A stretch of 64,000 nucleotides of DNA from Burhinus oedicnemus (GCA_008921705.1 VFFE01007126.1:124001-188000), one strand, 5' to 3'; positions 1 to 21,000 are shown, numbered from the stretch's first letter. The notes: generated by a model from the sequence alone, not told the origin. Numbers and translations: made by a program.

Positions 1-5925
<5,925 letters not shown>

Positions 5926-6960
5926 ACACGCTGAAATAAATACTCCGCTACAACTCGGCGGCCCGGGGAGCGGCAGCAGGCGGAGGAGAGGGGAACAAAG
6001 CCGATGCCGGGGCAGCGCCGGCGGGCACCCCGGGAGCCGGCACCCCGGGGCCGACCTCGCCGCCCCAGCTCGCCCGGGTGCGCCCCCCCCTCCGTGCCCG
6101 CGGACACGCGGGACCGCCGAGCGATGCCCAGCCCTGCCTACCCCGGCAGCGAAACACGCGTTTTGCCTCCTTTGTCCGCTTTTGTCTCCCCGCCGCCTTC
6201 TGCTCGGTGCGGCCGCGCGGAGGGGCGGGCGGGGGAGGTAGCGGCAGCCCCGGCAACCGCGCCCCAGCGGCGGCTTTCCCCCCCCACCCCCGGAGGGTGG
6301 GCAGCGGGCAGGGTGGGGGAGCCGGCGGGACGCACCGGGCTCCCTCCCCCCGGCCGCCGCGGGGAAGAAAGACGGGGCTACTCACCGTGCCTGCGGCGCG
6401 GGGGAGCGGCCGAGCCGGGGAGCCCGCTGGGCCCTGCGCCCCCGCCCCGCCTGCCAACCCAACACCGGGTGCCCCCCGGCCGCCTCCGCCTCCCCGGGCG
6501 GCTCGGCGGAGCGCAGGCGCGCCCGCCGCCGGGCAGGGGCGCCGCCGGGTCGGCCCAGAGCGGGCGATGCCGCCTGGCACTCGCGTCCCCCCGCGACCTC
6601 CCCCCGCCGCCGGGCACGGAGCGGCTCCCGGGGCCCCCGCGACCTGCCCCGGCAGGGGCAGAGCGGCAGCCGGCGATAAACCGAGTTACATCCCCTCGCA
6701 AGAGTTTACGGAGCCGCTGCGGGAGGGTGAGCCCGGCGGCGGGGCGGGCTTTGCGAGGGGCCGGCCGGTGCCTTTGCTCGCCCCTGGAGCTGCCGAGCCC
6801 TTGGCGCCCGTGGCTGAGAAAGTCCGCGGAGCGCCCCGCGGAAGGTGGGCGCGGTGTCCGACAGCCCCAGGCGGCGTTTAGGATGCGCCGTGCTGTTGCA
6901 CCGTGTTGTGTAAAAGGTAATGAAATATTCGGAAGGCGGTACCTCAATTACAGCGTCTGC

Positions 6961-9900
6961 TGAAAAGAAAGAACAAAGGGTTTGGGGTTTTTCTTTTTTT
7001 GGTTTGGGGGTTTTTTTGTTTTGTTTTGTTTTTAAGAAAATAGAAAGCCAGGCCACCTGATCCATTTTGTCCAGGCTCCCACCTCCAACGTGAGCCACCT
7101 CCAGAAGTGGGAAACATGCACAAGACCTGGGAAAAGTAGTTTGGAGTTTACTCCTCACAGAGTTTCCTCCTAATCCCCTTCTCTCAGTTTGTGTAGTGTC
7201 TTGAATTGCACTAGGTTTTTTTCCTCTCAAGTCTCTGTTTTTAAAGCCCTAGTACTAAGGTAAGGCTAGGTACTCCTGCAAATTATTGTATTTGTTGTGG
7301 TTTGATAGAGAGCAAACTGATGAGGTATTCCTCTTTTTGCCGAGTGTTACCATGCCAAGGACTATACCAAAGAAGTATCGTACATTTCATACATCACCCA
7401 CTTCTGAACAGCTAGTGCTTTTCTGGCAGGATAGAGGATTTACCTTTGATTTCTTTCCTCTCCTTAAAAAAAAAAAAAGTATTTAAGACTGGCTCACCAC
7501 ATTTGTTTACTTATTCGTAATCTTGATCGATAAGATAGTTTCACAGGATACCATTTTCAATTTTTATCAAGCTTGTGCTTGATACCTCTTTGTGCTTGCT
7601 TAGCACTCAAGCAGCTCAAACTCAAGACAGCCAAAACAAGACCTTTTTTTCCCTATGTTTTCACCACATTTCTCCTGTTGATAAGGTACTCCAAGTTCTG
7701 TCATTTCTTGAAAAATTCATCTCAATTATTCTTTCTTTCTACATAAGGGCCCTAACATGGTTTCTAATAGCTCATTATCCCACAGCTTGTTTTTACTGCA
7801 GCTCCTCTCGTTCCTCTTCCACTGTCAGCCCCTCACGGCCACAGCTCTGCCACTCAGCTCAGCTCAGCCCTCAGTAAACTGATAGAGCTCACTGAGGCAG
7901 CGGGAAACCAATCCAAGGGAAAGAAACATTATTTGCTGGTTTTATGAGCTAGATCAGTTCACCAAGGATGGGAGCACAAGAACTTGTAAAAAAAAAGGGA
8001 ACAAAGAGGGGAGGTCCATGGGGAAAGAGGAAGAGAGGATAGCCCGTTTCAGTAAGGACAAGCTCTTAATTCAACTCAGTCAACTCATTGAGCCGTCCTT
8101 GAGAACATATGTATAATTCAGCTGGTAGGCAGCAACCCATTAAACTTCAGTAACTCCATTGCACTTGAACTAGTATATGATGAAGCAATAACTGCAGTTT
8201 CTAAGTCTTATGGGTCATGTATTTATACATCAACTTTGGGATCTTGTTCTATGACCAGGATTCCTAGCCATTATTGTACAAAAACAACCATAATTTTCAT
8301 GAGATCACAGAATAACAGCAGATATTAAAAAAGCATTCTCTGATCCCATGGAAAAATGTAAGGGTGCAGCATTCCCATCCTTCTCAGCAGTTGCAAACAG
8401 TACAGCCTGCAAACAGGTACAATTTCAATTCTTTCTGCAGTTGCCAATCTATCAAGAGATAAAATTGTCCTTAGGACTAGGTGAAGATGTTTGTTTTAGG
8501 AAATTACTCCAGCTGACTACAGCTGCCAAAACACCTGACTTCCCTGCTTACTTTTGGCTCTGAATACTTAAATATCGGGTTAGCTGAGCAAAGAAAGTAT
8601 TTGTAGTCTGCAGTGGGAATGAGCATCCAGTGCCAAGTGATGAATGGGAAATCAATATTACTCTGTTCACTTGACAGGTTGATTACAGAAGGTGTAACAA
8701 TGGTACCCAAGTTCACAATAAAATATAAATGTGTAAGATTTATTATGCAAACTTTCTGCTTTTAAAGTTTCATGTAGTGAATTTAAAATACACAGTATCC
8801 CTCAAGCACAAAGCAATCAGTTGGTGTTGCAGAATAGTTTGTTTACGGCTACAACTGCAAAAGAACATAGTTCCCATTTTGCTAGATTAAGGACACGGGC
8901 TGACATCCTACTTTTGATGTATCTGTGTTTGTGAAAGACAATAAGTCAGGACTAGTGCAAGACAGGCCCTTCATCTTAACAGTTCCTCAGTTCCCAACTG
9001 ATGACCTCCTTCCCCCATGGGCTGCCCCTCCCGCAGTGGTGAGAGCTCACACAGCGCTCTGGGCTGCTCTTCTTTGACATACACAACCTCTTGGCCAAGG
9101 GATGGTAACCATCAGCAGAGGGGAAGAGCGGTACCTTAACTCAGGCTGGCTTGGTCTCATGAGCTGTATTAGTTTCAGAAGAGAAGGTAACAGAGCTACA
9201 GAAACACCATCTTTTTAAGGTCACACTTTAGTTGTGATGGATTTGGGGCTTTACATGTCCTTGCTATTCCTGGCCATGAAGAGAGGGAAGAACTCAGCTG
9301 AAGGGTGGCATGAGTTAATGGCTCTGCTTTTCCTTCAGTATTTCACATTTCCAGCCAGGTTTTCCACTCGATGCTATGCCACAAAAGCAATAAATCAGCA
9401 CACTTGTCTTCCTTCCCCCTTTTCCCTAACAGTGCTGCCATTTTTGGGCAACATCTGCTCTTCATTCCCAGCCCAATATTAACAAAGCAATAAGCAAAAC
9501 AGGATGTGCATTAGGAGGCTAATGGGCTTTAGGTCCTCCTAGAGCATGAGCACTGGGAAGCATAAAGCGAAAGGACAAGTAACTTCGCTCCTCAGGGACC
9601 CGTACCAAGCTGGTGTCCTAATGAACTCCCGAGGGCAGCTCACTGCTGGGAGAGAGCAGCTCATTATTTTTATTTGGGATATCAGAGAGAGCACTTATAA
9701 CAGCAGCTCCGAAACTAAAGAGCTCATTTAGTACAAGAAATGAGCTTAACCACACTTAGACACTGTTCAGATAAATCCACCTTAATGTTTGTCAGTCTCC
9801 AGAGAAGAGCTAGCTACAGTTTCATGAATGAAATCAAGAAGCCATGAATGCAAGGGAGGTGCAAAGCAATAGGAGAATGAAGAAAAGAGAAAAACAGTCT

Positions 9901-11240
9901 CAGAAATAACGGTTAAGCTTAGAGGTGACAGCTATCAGCATTAAAACTGTACACATCAGAGAAGAAAGGGCTACCTTTTCTCACTGAGGTCATTCTTCTA
10001 CATTATAGTCTTCCCTGTGCCATGCCCTCCCATCCAGGGAGCAGCCCCACGATCCACAGCGGGACCAGGGCAGTGGGAGCGATGGGTCCAGTTGGCCATC
10101 CAGTGACCATCAGGCATGGAGAGGTGGTGAGGTGGGCTTGCATCAGTGCGGGGGCCCAGTCAGAAGCAGCAGGTGATAAGGCTACCTGCAAAGGGTAGCG
10201 AAGGGAAGGAATCTGACATTCCTTACCCATCGCAGGGCTGAATCTGGCACCATGCCTGTACACATGGGCTCCCCTTTGAGTGCCGAGTGCCTAGTAGCAT
10301 GATAAAGCCCATGCCACCTATATGAGTCATAGTAATGATTCTGTACGGCTTACTGTTTTGTTTTAGAAGATGCCAAGTCTCAGGAGGTAAGTTGTACTGA
10401 ATCTGCTTGGGATACTTTTAACAGTTGTGGTCAAAACTGGACCTTCCTTCTCAAGCAAAAGCCCAATGTTTAAGTGCGTTTGTCTGAAAAAACTAGTTGA
10501 GCATCTTAAAAAATGGGACTGACTCTCAATTATTTATGTCTATCTCCTATACAAGTACACACAGAAAAACTCTTATTTTGAAAAATAAATTTGAGTATAA
10601 AAAGTCTCAATTGCTTTTAGACATAAGGAGTATAAAGAATAAAATAAAATTTAAAAAAAAAAAACTAGAAAAGAAAGCATAGAAAAAACAAGGAGAAACT
10701 AAAGCACATTTTCTACATACCATTAACCTCTGGAGATCATATTGATAGATGATAAGTGACAAACTAGGAGGCAGGGTCTCTAATTCCCAATCCTGCAGCA
10801 TGTCAGACTGTGCTAGGAATTTGTCTAGTGGGGCAGAGGGAGGGGGGAGGATGCAGGAAGGTTTCAGAGTCAGCACAGGACCTCTATATGCGCAGTGTTT
10901 CAGGTCTGAGGAGAGCCATGAGGGTTTCCTCCATCCCTGCACTGGGGACAGGAGCTCCAGAGCTGGGCTGGAGCCCCTCACTCAGCCACCGCAGGCTGCC
11001 AAGGCTCTGGGCAGCTTTGAGCCACAGCTCAGCCTGCAGCGCTCTGCTGTCAGTGCTGCACTCTAGTCCCAAGTGAGGAGTATCTAAAGGCAGCTAATCA
11101 TCAAAGATGTATTTTTTTCCAAGTTATTTACGAGATATACCAGATTATTAAACCCCAGGATACTTTGTTAGGAATGTATACAGGGCTGTGGTAGCCTAGC
11201 AGCAATAAGACGAGATATGGTATATGCTTTGAATGCCAAG
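6961..11240. other. Intergenic sequence just upstream of the CpG island
   Basis: G+C content falls sharply here. It begins with a G/T-rich low-complexity stretch (6976-7036) and contains an A-run near 7468-7479 and an A-rich stretch around 10640-10670. ORFs reach 124 codons (10607-10981, minus) but end in A/T homopolymer translation and show no domain. No LTR or LINE was recognised. Confidence 0.5.
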
Positions 11241-11294
11241 GCACATTTAGTGCCTATAGTTGTTTCCTAAGATCTATATCTCTGGTTTTAAGCC
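11241..11294 (-). repeat. Short interspersed repeat copy A
   Basis: The reverse complement of this segment matches 14988-15041 with only about three differences over the first 48 bases, sharing blocks such as GGCTTAAAACCAGAG and TTAGGAAACAA. It continues with a TAGGCACTAAA-type stretch reminiscent of old CR1/L2-like 3' ends of sauropsid genomes; that family link is a recollection, not a match I can verify. Confidence 0.6.
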
Positions 11295-14200
11295 TTTTTT
11301 TTCCTACAGTATCAGGCATTAAGGAGACATGAGATACTCACAGAGTCTGCATGGGAGAGGAAGAAGGGAGTTGTACTGTGCCTTTCTATGCCATTTCACT
11401 CTTTATGTTCACATTTTTTCCCCAAAAGTCTCAGTTCCTCTACTACATCCTGCTTTTAAATGATGTAAGCATTCATCTGAAACTGTGGAAGCATCGTCTG
11501 AACCCATGATCAAAGCCATGAACGAAGACTAAACCAGATTTCCCTCTCACTCTCATTCACAGAGATCTTGTTTCTCAGCATCTGCCGCTTTATTTCAATG
11601 TCACCTTTCAGCAGCCTTTTGGCAAGAATTCTATATTCATGTATAAGCTAATGCATTTATATTTGGTTAATATATGCATTATGACCTTAACCATCCTTAA
11701 ACATTATTCTCCCCTCTACAGTTATATGCCTTTAAGTGTGCTAGTTTTAAATGTTAAGTGACAAAGTCAAAATGCTTTGAAATAACAGTTTGAATCTACT
11801 TGAATTCTTTGCCCATATCCAAATTCAAAATTCCATATTAAAATAGAACATTTGCTCATTGTTTTTTCCCCCACCTGATCATTAGTTTCTCTCAGGGGAA
11901 ACACATTGGCAAAATCACAAAATATCAGCGCCACAATAGAAGAAACATGGAAGAATGCCACCGTGTAAAAATATCCTCTCTGAAAGTCAGTATGCAGGAA
12001 CATAAAAATGTCTGGGAACTCCTGGGTCATCATCCTCCAATCCCAGTTACCATGACACGATAGGCTTTTAGTCTACTGTGGGCTACAGCGTGCCTTGACC
12101 ACAAACATCACCAACTGCAAAACATAGGGGTTTTAGTACAAAACACCAAAAAAAACACAAAATCTATAATGCACCATTAAACAGAGAGCAAGAAAAAAAA
12201 AGAATCAATTCCATTGCCAGCTTCTAAGTAAATCTACAGTGTGTCTAAAGGCAGACACATCAAATGCATCTTTCTGGACCGTGCCCATGGCTGAGTTGGT
12301 GCTTCAAGGTGTCACCCCAGCCAGTCACCTCAGTGGGAGTCAGCAACGTGCCACCCCAAATCAGCGCGTGTGCCTTCATACAAAGGGAAAGAGCATTTGT
12401 CCAGGGAAAGTGCATGTCATTCAGAACCAATACCTTTAAATAAAATCATGAACAAGTTTCATTAGTGAGTAGCAATAAGGTAATTGAACACTGATAAATA
12501 TAGAAAAAGGTAGCACAAAATAAGAGTAACCTATGAGTCACAAGAGTAGACTCATGAAATACATTGCCATCTAAAATGTGATTTAACATAATTTTAACAT
12601 AATTTAACATTATCAGTAAATCTGAGAATATTAAAAATGTTCTTCAATTGCCAGTGCAGAAGCTAGCTTTCTCCTCTTTCAGTAGACCTGAAAAGGGAGA
12701 AAACTGCTAAAATGAGGAAAATTATAGTCTGAGATAAATCCGTAAGACTTTTACTCCCTACCTCTGGCGTGGTAAAGCCATTTCAAAGCCCTGGGTCTAC
12801 TGTACCTCTCCAGCACTTAAACCAAATTCTCTGCCTAGGATATGAAAACCAGAAAAGAATGTAGTGAGCTATTTACAATTATCTGGTCTGAAGCAATACG
12901 GTGTAAAAAGCAGAGATACAAAAAAGTAGCCAGGAAAGCAGCTGGTAAATATGCACCAATGTTCAAAACAGATTTAGGCCAGATATGAGAGCAGGGTTTT
13001 GTTGTTTGTTCTGAAGAATATTTGCCCAGCAGGGCATGTTTTATAACCTTAGGGTCCCTATACAAATAAAACTCACAGATCTCTTAGAGGAATGCATGCA
13101 AAATTATCCTGAAGTTATGTATTCATTATTATAAGGCTGAAAAAAGAACCAAAGGAAATGCTCTAAGAGGAACCATATGCTGAAACATTATTCACCTTTT
13201 ATCCTTGAAAGCATGTTTTTAATGTGGGCACACTGAAGGCTTATTTCAGCAAGCAGTAGCCTCTGCAGCTGCTGACCCAAGAAAGCTTTCAGGCATGGTA
13301 GTCAGGGAGGCTTATATGTGAAATCCAATGGTAAATTTAAACTATTGCAACCCCCCAACTCCCTGTTAAAGACCACCCTAGTATTGCCCTGACCTCTCTG
13401 TGGCCCAAATTCTCATCTGAGTTATAGGACAAAATGATTCCCCAATGTTCAGGAAAATACCGTTGGGTTTGTTCTACCCATAGGACTGAGAACAGCTGTC
13501 CAGCTGCCACTGAAGATGAACACTGAATTTCATCCAGTATTCATCGGTTGGGCAGGGACTGGGGAAACTTGCTGCGCTGGAGCTGAAGTGAGAGGCAGCA
13601 GAGCAGAGATGTGCTGACCATTGAGCTGCTGGATGCTGCACACAGCAGGGTTGGTGTTTCCAGTGTCTCCTGGGTGTCACCAGAGACAGGCGGAGCTATG
13701 TCGGACTGGGAGGAAAAAGGGGGAAAAGCAAGCCAGCCCCATTTTTTCTCCAGTGAATTTCCAGCCCTCAGTTCCCTACTGCAGGCTCTACTGCTGCCTC
13801 CAGATGTGATCCAGCTACCTCGTTGCTCTCAAGAAGAGGAAGGTGACTGTTGCAGTGCTTCTTTAAATGATGATATTCTGTATCAGCTAAGCTAAATCAC
13901 CCATCTATTCAGCTCTTCAGCGTAGGGTCAGAGATACTTGTAAGATGCTTATTGTCATGACATTTTGGGGAGGCCTATTCTCATTTTAGCTTTAGTTAGC
14001 AGGTTAAATCATAGCAGGATGATGGGAGATTTTCATTAGAAATACTGGCTAGAATAGAGTGAGGCATTGCCAGAAGTGGAATCGCAAGAGGGGCTGAGGA
14101 ACTGCAGTTCCATCTTCTGCAGATGTAGTTTCCACTCTGCTGTGGAGGGAGGAGGCTCTCCCTTTCTCCATTCACCCCAGCTGGCAAATGGCTCCTAGCT

Positions 14201-14987
14201 TGGATACTAAGTAAACGTTATTTTATTCGTTATATCTGTGACCAATAATACAACTTGCAAAAATTTAGGGGCCAAGCAGTGCGTGAAGGCTGTGCCCTGG
14301 AGCATGAGTCCACTCAGCCAAAGCTGGGCACCCAGATGGTAATCTTTTATTTTCTGATTTAAAAAAAAATATTTTGTACTAATCGTTAACCTATTACTAC
14401 ATATCTGTAGGAACCATTAAGATATGGGTGTTGTGCAGTGCTGAAGGACACACTGTGGAGTGTGACCTCAAGGCTCTCATGGCAGGCTTGAAGTCATATA
14501 CAGCATCGCTGGGACTACTGCTCTCATTGTCAGCAGGAGCAAACACTGAGTTTCTTATTGTCCTTGCTACTCCTCAGAAACCCTTCTGGTCCCCAGGGAC
14601 AGAGCTTGTGTTTGTACAAGAAATGCTGCAACGCATTCGCTTTCAACATGTAACATTACCTGTGGTGAATGGAATTAAATGATTTTACACATAAAATAGC
14701 TATGTAAAATTAATCCTAAATAGTTTTAAAAGGAAAGCCTGTCTAGAATGATGAAGATTTTCACTCAGAAGTTTTTAGTCTGTCATTGTTGTCCATGCAG
14801 CTACTGTTTTGCCTTTCATGCTATAACACTGCTGGATCTGAAATGCCAGAAAATGGGCTTCCTATCTGTCACTTAAAGGAAGAGCTGCTGCCAGCATGAG
14901 GACAAGACAAAGGAAGCTTCAAGGGCAGTGGTAGCAGGCTTCTTGAAGTATTAAAAATCTTATTTAGAAATACAAATATTACATTAT
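11295..14987. other. Intergenic sequence, no gene seen
   Basis: Single-copy-looking A+T-rich DNA. A small direct reiteration of TTTAACATAA lies at 12585-12610. The patch at 13480-13830 is more G+C-rich and open in several frames, but no frame shows splice-bounded coding character or a known domain. Confidence 0.45.
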
Positions 14988-15047
14988 GGCTTAAAACCAG
15001 AGGTATAGATATTAGGAAACAATTATAGGCACTAAAAGTCTCTTTGC
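14988..15047 (+). repeat. Short interspersed repeat copy B
   Basis: Inverted counterpart of 11241-11294, about 3.7 kb away, with roughly 94% identity over the core 48 bases and weaker similarity beyond. Two copies with similarity ending near the same points suggest a dispersed family rather than a local inversion of single-copy DNA. Confidence 0.6.
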
Positions 15048-18000
15048 ATTTTCACAAAGTGAAAGAGAAGACTAGTGAAAACTTAACACTTACACGCACA
15101 CATGTGTGCACACAGGCACAGCCACACACAGACTACACTAACGCTAGTAATAAAAAAAGGGAAAAAGTTGAACTGAAGACTTAAATAAAGGGTGTGAATT
15201 CAATGGAGCTGTATAAAACCACCGGAGAAGGCAAACCAAGTTGTAGTAGGCATTTCAACTCTGTCCTTATATGGTGCCCAGTGCTAGCTCTTTTACTGCT
15301 CATCGTGTAAGCAGAAACTCCCAGTGACATGTCTTGGTTTGTGTTCTGTGAATTAGTAGGTGGGGGCAGTGGTGAATTCAACAAGGGGTTATTTTTAAGT
15401 GTTAGCTATACCCAAGAGAGTAAATGCTGTCCAAAGTTGAAGGATAAAATCCTGGTCCCACAAAAGTCAATGGTAAAATCTCCATTGCCAGGCACTTATT
15501 CTCCAGGTTGTTGTCTCATTCAGCCCATTTTTTGCCTTCTGAGAAACAAAGAACCTATGTGCATCTGAAACCTCTTTAGGAGTGTCTTTGACTCTACATC
15601 TGTAGGATCCTAAATACCTGTGGAAAAAACATGTGGTCCAGTCTTCTCAAAGGAGAACAGGCTGGAGAACTGGGAGTGCCAGTCCTGTCCTCCCAAACAT
15701 GATCTCCAGTTAGTGCCTCTGAGTAAGTTAGTGCCAGCAAAGAACTTAACCCAACCACCTTGAACTGCCAACCCTACTTGAACACGGCATTGCCTCACTC
15801 TTCCCCGCTGACGAGGGCCAGGGCACAGGGTGGTGGTGCCAGAGTTCATGTGCTAACCACCACTCGAGGTGCCTGTCCCTGGCAGCAGGTCCTACGAGAG
15901 GGACAAGCGGTGGCGGACAGCCCCTCTTGGAAGATGCATTTTCCAGTAGGACTCTGTTAAGAGGGCCCCTGTGCTGAGAAGTTTGACACCCTCATCCCCC
16001 TGCCAGCCTTGGGCCAGGAATTATGTTTCAGCAACAAGCATATCATTCGAACAGGAAGAGAAATATGGCTGCCAGAAGGATGGCTTCACAGCAAAAAGCC
16101 AAAATACCTTTTTAATTTTCATCAGTTTAAAGACGGTAGAAGTTAGGATTTTATGCAGGGGTTGTAGACTAAGAAATCCCATTGTCCAGCAATCCTTCAA
16201 AGGACAAAATCCTTAAATTCAGCCGTATTTTGAAATGTTTAGTATCGCTCAAACATGTAAGGTAGAAAAATTCTCTCTCTCTGCACATTGACAGCAAAAA
16301 GCTGTTCACACTCACCTACCTGAGGGGAGAAGTTTTACAGGTTGGGTCTTCAGACAGAATTCAAATGACAGTCTTCAGGTGGAAAAGGATTCCTCTGAGT
16401 GCCACTCTCTCAAGTTCCACTGCCATCATTTACAGTTTGCCATGTCTTCCTGCATATTTCCTACTTTCCCACCTGGCATCCATAAAAAAGGGAGGGTAAG
16501 AGAATTCCCCAGGTTTCAAACACTCCTTCTTGGAAGACCAAGGACAATTTTAGAACAGAGGACTTCATAATATGCCCATCGTTCACAACCTAAATGACAA
16601 TGTGCAGCATCAGCTTTTAAATGTCAAGGTCATTTGTGGGTTTTCTATTTTGAGTAAAATGGCTCCTGCTGTTTCCATGGTTTCACCTGAAATATGTACG
16701 GAGCCTCATTGTTAAGAACCTTGAAACCGAACCGTTCTAATAAAAAAGTAGACATCCCCTTCTGTAGGTACTTAATTTGAATTTAAATACAAAGCAGTCT
16801 GTATTTACCCTGGATGGGTTTATGGGTCTCTACATTGCATTTGTGAACAAAAACAGATGTCTGGATTACCCAATTTACCCTTCTTTTTGGCATATTGCAC
16901 AATTATAGCTCTAATTATTTCTACAGCATAGATTGTTCCTGCGGTAGAAAGATCAGTTTTATTGTTTACTACACATAAGGAAATATCAGCTTTATTAAAA
17001 GAAACTATTGAGAAAACATAGTAGCTAGCAGTCATAATGAAAATGCAAAAGAAACACAATATTCTTTAGAGGGAGATTTTAAAAGGATAGCATTGCTTCA
17101 GATTGTATTCTATATGTTCACATTCCACTGTGGAAATACTAACGGTTATTAGAGCTGCTGAATTTTCCAGGACAAAACAGTCATTTTCCCATGATGGCTG
17201 TTACTACTTAATAACTATTAATCAGAAACAGAATGCTGGAAGGAGATTGAAGGATGACTCAGATGAATAAGGCAAGGAATAGTGTAACAAATTTTAAAAC
17301 CTCAAAATGCAAAATTAAAACTGTGGATGCTGAAAGACAAGATTTCCATATTAAGGCCTTCGGCACTGTTCGTGTTGAGTTGCCAGTTTCAGTATACTCA
17401 TCTTTGCGATAATATTGGCATAAACACTGTTTTGTCACCAAAATGAGGCTACAGAGATGTAGCTCCACTGATTTAGATAAGATTGGAGCAGACACTGCAT
17501 AGCAAGTAAGTCCATTGTCTCATTAATTGGACACCTTTACAGCCCAATTTTAAGCAGAATGTAGAATATAATCAAGTGTTGAGCCAGGTCACTATATAAA
17601 TTTGTCCTTCTTTCTTTCTTCCTTCCTTCCTTTCTTTCTTTTCAAACATATCTATTAGTAGACTGTCATCAGCTGAAGCTGTCGTCACTCACATGACATC
17701 AGTCTGTGGTATTTATCTCATTTGCTAGTTACTCTTTTTGCAGCTGTAGAAGACAGAAAATATAAGTACGTAGAGAAAAATTACCATTTTATCTCTGCTA
17801 AATTATAGGTTCGTGTTGTGGAAAGTCTGTTTATTTCCCCCTTATCAGGCCTAGAGATTTTAAAAGCAGTGAATGGGATCCAAGTCACTTAACTGTAGTT
17901 GTCTAATATGTGGCCATCCATGCTGGGTTCTGGACTAGGTTCCATATTCAGCAAATACAGAGGGAAGGTAGTGGTTGTCCTCTAGATGTCTTTTGCTCGT

Positions 18001-21000
18001 TATTTTATACACATACAGTGAATAGTTAGTTAATCCAATGTGAAAATGCTTAGAACTTCTGTACAATGAAGTAGCTCTGAACAGTTTTGCTTAGTGTCAG
18101 TGGGATTTTATACAAAATTAAAAGGGGTGAGGGCTTAAGACTTTGGTTACCTGTCTTGTATTATCTAGACATGTTACATCTATCTCTATACCATTCAGTG
18201 TTAGTGTTTGGTTGATACATTTCTCATGTATGGGATTTTAAAGTCCTTAGGTTTTTAGTTATTAGGAAGAAAAAAAAAAACAAAACAAATTTGTACACCT
18301 TGTATATTTTCCTACTCTTATTTAATCAGAAATCCTAAAGAAAATTATTTAAAAAGTACAATGATTAGTGTCAGGCTTGCTTACATTCTCTGTTCCTCCT
18401 ATCCGTTCCCTGTCACATTCCTCATCCAGCCTACCAAAAAGGTCTGTCCCATTGCTCTGCTGGCTGTGCTGGAAGTCACCTAGCAGGTGTGCAGGAGGAC
18501 ATCCAGCTCCTACAGCGCGTGGTCTCTGCATCACAAGGGAGAGGGTGCAGACCACAGAAGGATGAGTTGTTCCTACCAGCCTGACTTTGGCATGATGGCA
18601 CAGCTTCGTACTCTCCTCGCCTTGTTCAGCCAAACAAGCTGGCCTGCATCTAGCTTTCGGAGCAGAACTACATCACACAAACGAGCTTGTGCTGGCTCAT
18701 CAAACAGACATCATGATGTAACAAAGTACTGCATCTGATACAGCAAATGCATTCCTAAGTGCTTAATTTCTTATTTATTTTTTTTTTAATACAGACAGAC
18801 CTTATAAACATGCAAGTTCTGTTATATCCTTTCTTGTACCTCAGGACACGAAAGAAATTCACAAGTTAGAAAGTATTCCCAGCACTTAGATGCTTCAAAT
18901 TCCTTAAATTGAATAGCTTTAATAGCTGAGAGGTTAATGGCTGTAAAACACTATCTACAGTGCTCTAAAATAACAGAAATGACTGAAGCCTGCCATATCT
19001 CAGCACATCCAAATAAAAGCACAGAAAATTAAAACCAGTTAAGACTATGGGACTAGTATGAATATTTCATACACTGACCTACCTTAGACAAGTTTACCTT
19101 TGGGGCAAGGTGCTTAGAAATCTTTTTTTTTTCTTCTTCTTTTCTTCCCCCCCACTCTTCAGGCTCAGGATATGCATGGCACATCAGTATCGAAACCTTG
19201 TATCTTTTGCTAATTTTGCAGAAGGCCATACATTGGGTTCTTTTGATCAGAATTGCTGGCTTTGGGAAAGATTTTCTACACTCACTTGTCTTGTTTTGCC
19301 TGCAAAATAAAATCTGTGCAGTCAAGAGTTTCAGTCAAGATTTTGTAAGGAAAGCTTCAAAGCACTGTAGACAGAGAAGAATTTCAGATACCTCTTAGCT
19401 ATACAGAGCCCTTTCTCTTCCCTAAAAGAAGACCATACGGTCGGTGCTCTGCTGCCAATTCAGTGAGTGGTAAGGAAGCACAGATTTTTAATCAGCTGTG
19501 TTAAAACTCAGGCAAGTCTCTGTTGTTGCTTTTAGCATTAAAGAATATAAATATTTTGGAATAGACTTTGTATGGATAACATAAGAGTACTTTTTTTAAA
19601 TGATGATATCTTCCATCCTATAGAATATTTTAGTGTCTAAATGTAGGTGTTTACATATAATCTAAGTTTAGAAGTTCCTGCTCTAGTCACTAAAGATAAA
19701 ATATTTGACTTACTTGCCAAGTATAGATGCCAAGTACCATCGGGGATGTCTCAGGACACCTGGGAGCACTGCACAAAGGTGGCAGATGTGGCACAAGCTA
19801 GAGAGGAGAGCCATGCCTTTCCAGACTTCAGCAGGAGATCAGGCAGGACACCCAAAGGGCATTAGATTCCTCCATTAGGCAAATTCAAGCGAGTTTGGAG
19901 CTCCTCGCGTAGACTGCTGTTTAGGGGTGACTTGAGGAGCTCACAGCGGTGAGCAGTCTGTCAGCTGCATCAGTTAGGTTTCCACGGAGTGTAACAAAGT
20001 TTAGACACCTAATTCCCACACTGTTGCCTACATCTAGGTACCTAAATTTAAGTGTCTGTGATCTGGTGCTGAATCTCACCATGGGTCTGCAGGTAAGAGT
20101 TCTGCAGTGGACATGCAATTAAGGCACGTGTCTTTGAATAAGGAGTATTTGAAGTTGAATTTCATTTTAAGAAGCTTGCAGACCATAACTGATTGACAAA
20201 AGAGATAAGAAACGTGTCTTCCCAAGAGAATTTTGTGGGTTTTTTGGAAGCTATGAAATAGGCTTTTACAAACAAATTTATGGGTGTAAAGAAACATTTG
20301 ACCACTGTATGCTTCTGTAGCCAATGGGGACTTTGTAATAAAACAGTTCATTTATTCTTAGATCAACTAGAGTTTCATGACTGTGAACACAGATAGAGCT
20401 CAGATCTCTTCAATCCCAGGATTGGACTGAAAAATTACAAAAATAAATGGTCATGTTCTTATGGAAGAACCAATTTCTGGTAAAAAATATGTCAAGGAAG
20501 AAAATATTAGTATTTTAACCTCTTTAAAAAAAAATAAACTGGCTTTGTTATCTAACCTAAGTATAGCTCCTTACCAGAGCTGGAAGGATTCTTTTCTTGA
20601 GTAAGTTCTGTAGACCTGTCTGAGGTCTTAGACCTGATTTACTCTTTCAGGATCTGTGTAATTAGCTTAGAACTCGGGGGAGAAAAAAACTGGCAAACTT
20701 CAAATAGAGGTATTTTATTTCATGTAAAAAAAAAAAAATCCTTAGCAAAGCTATATAGCAAAAATGACAATTTTCACAAATCAAATGTGTGGTTATTTCA
20801 GTTGCTTTTTAAACTAAAGCCAAGCTTAGCTTAATTTGGTCTCGTTTCTCCAGCCATCATTATTTTTTTACATTCAGCTGAACAATGTGTGCCAAATACA
20901 TTTTCAATTAATAATTTATTTGTCCAGAAGTTTTGCTGGTATTTCCACTGAAATGGGTAGAGGATGCTGATGTGCTCACCTTGTCGGTATGCTCCCCAGC

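Noticed and set aside
8300..8320. ATCACAGAATAAC, similar to CR1 terminal repeats
   Set aside because: A single partial octamer with no CR1 sequence on either side.
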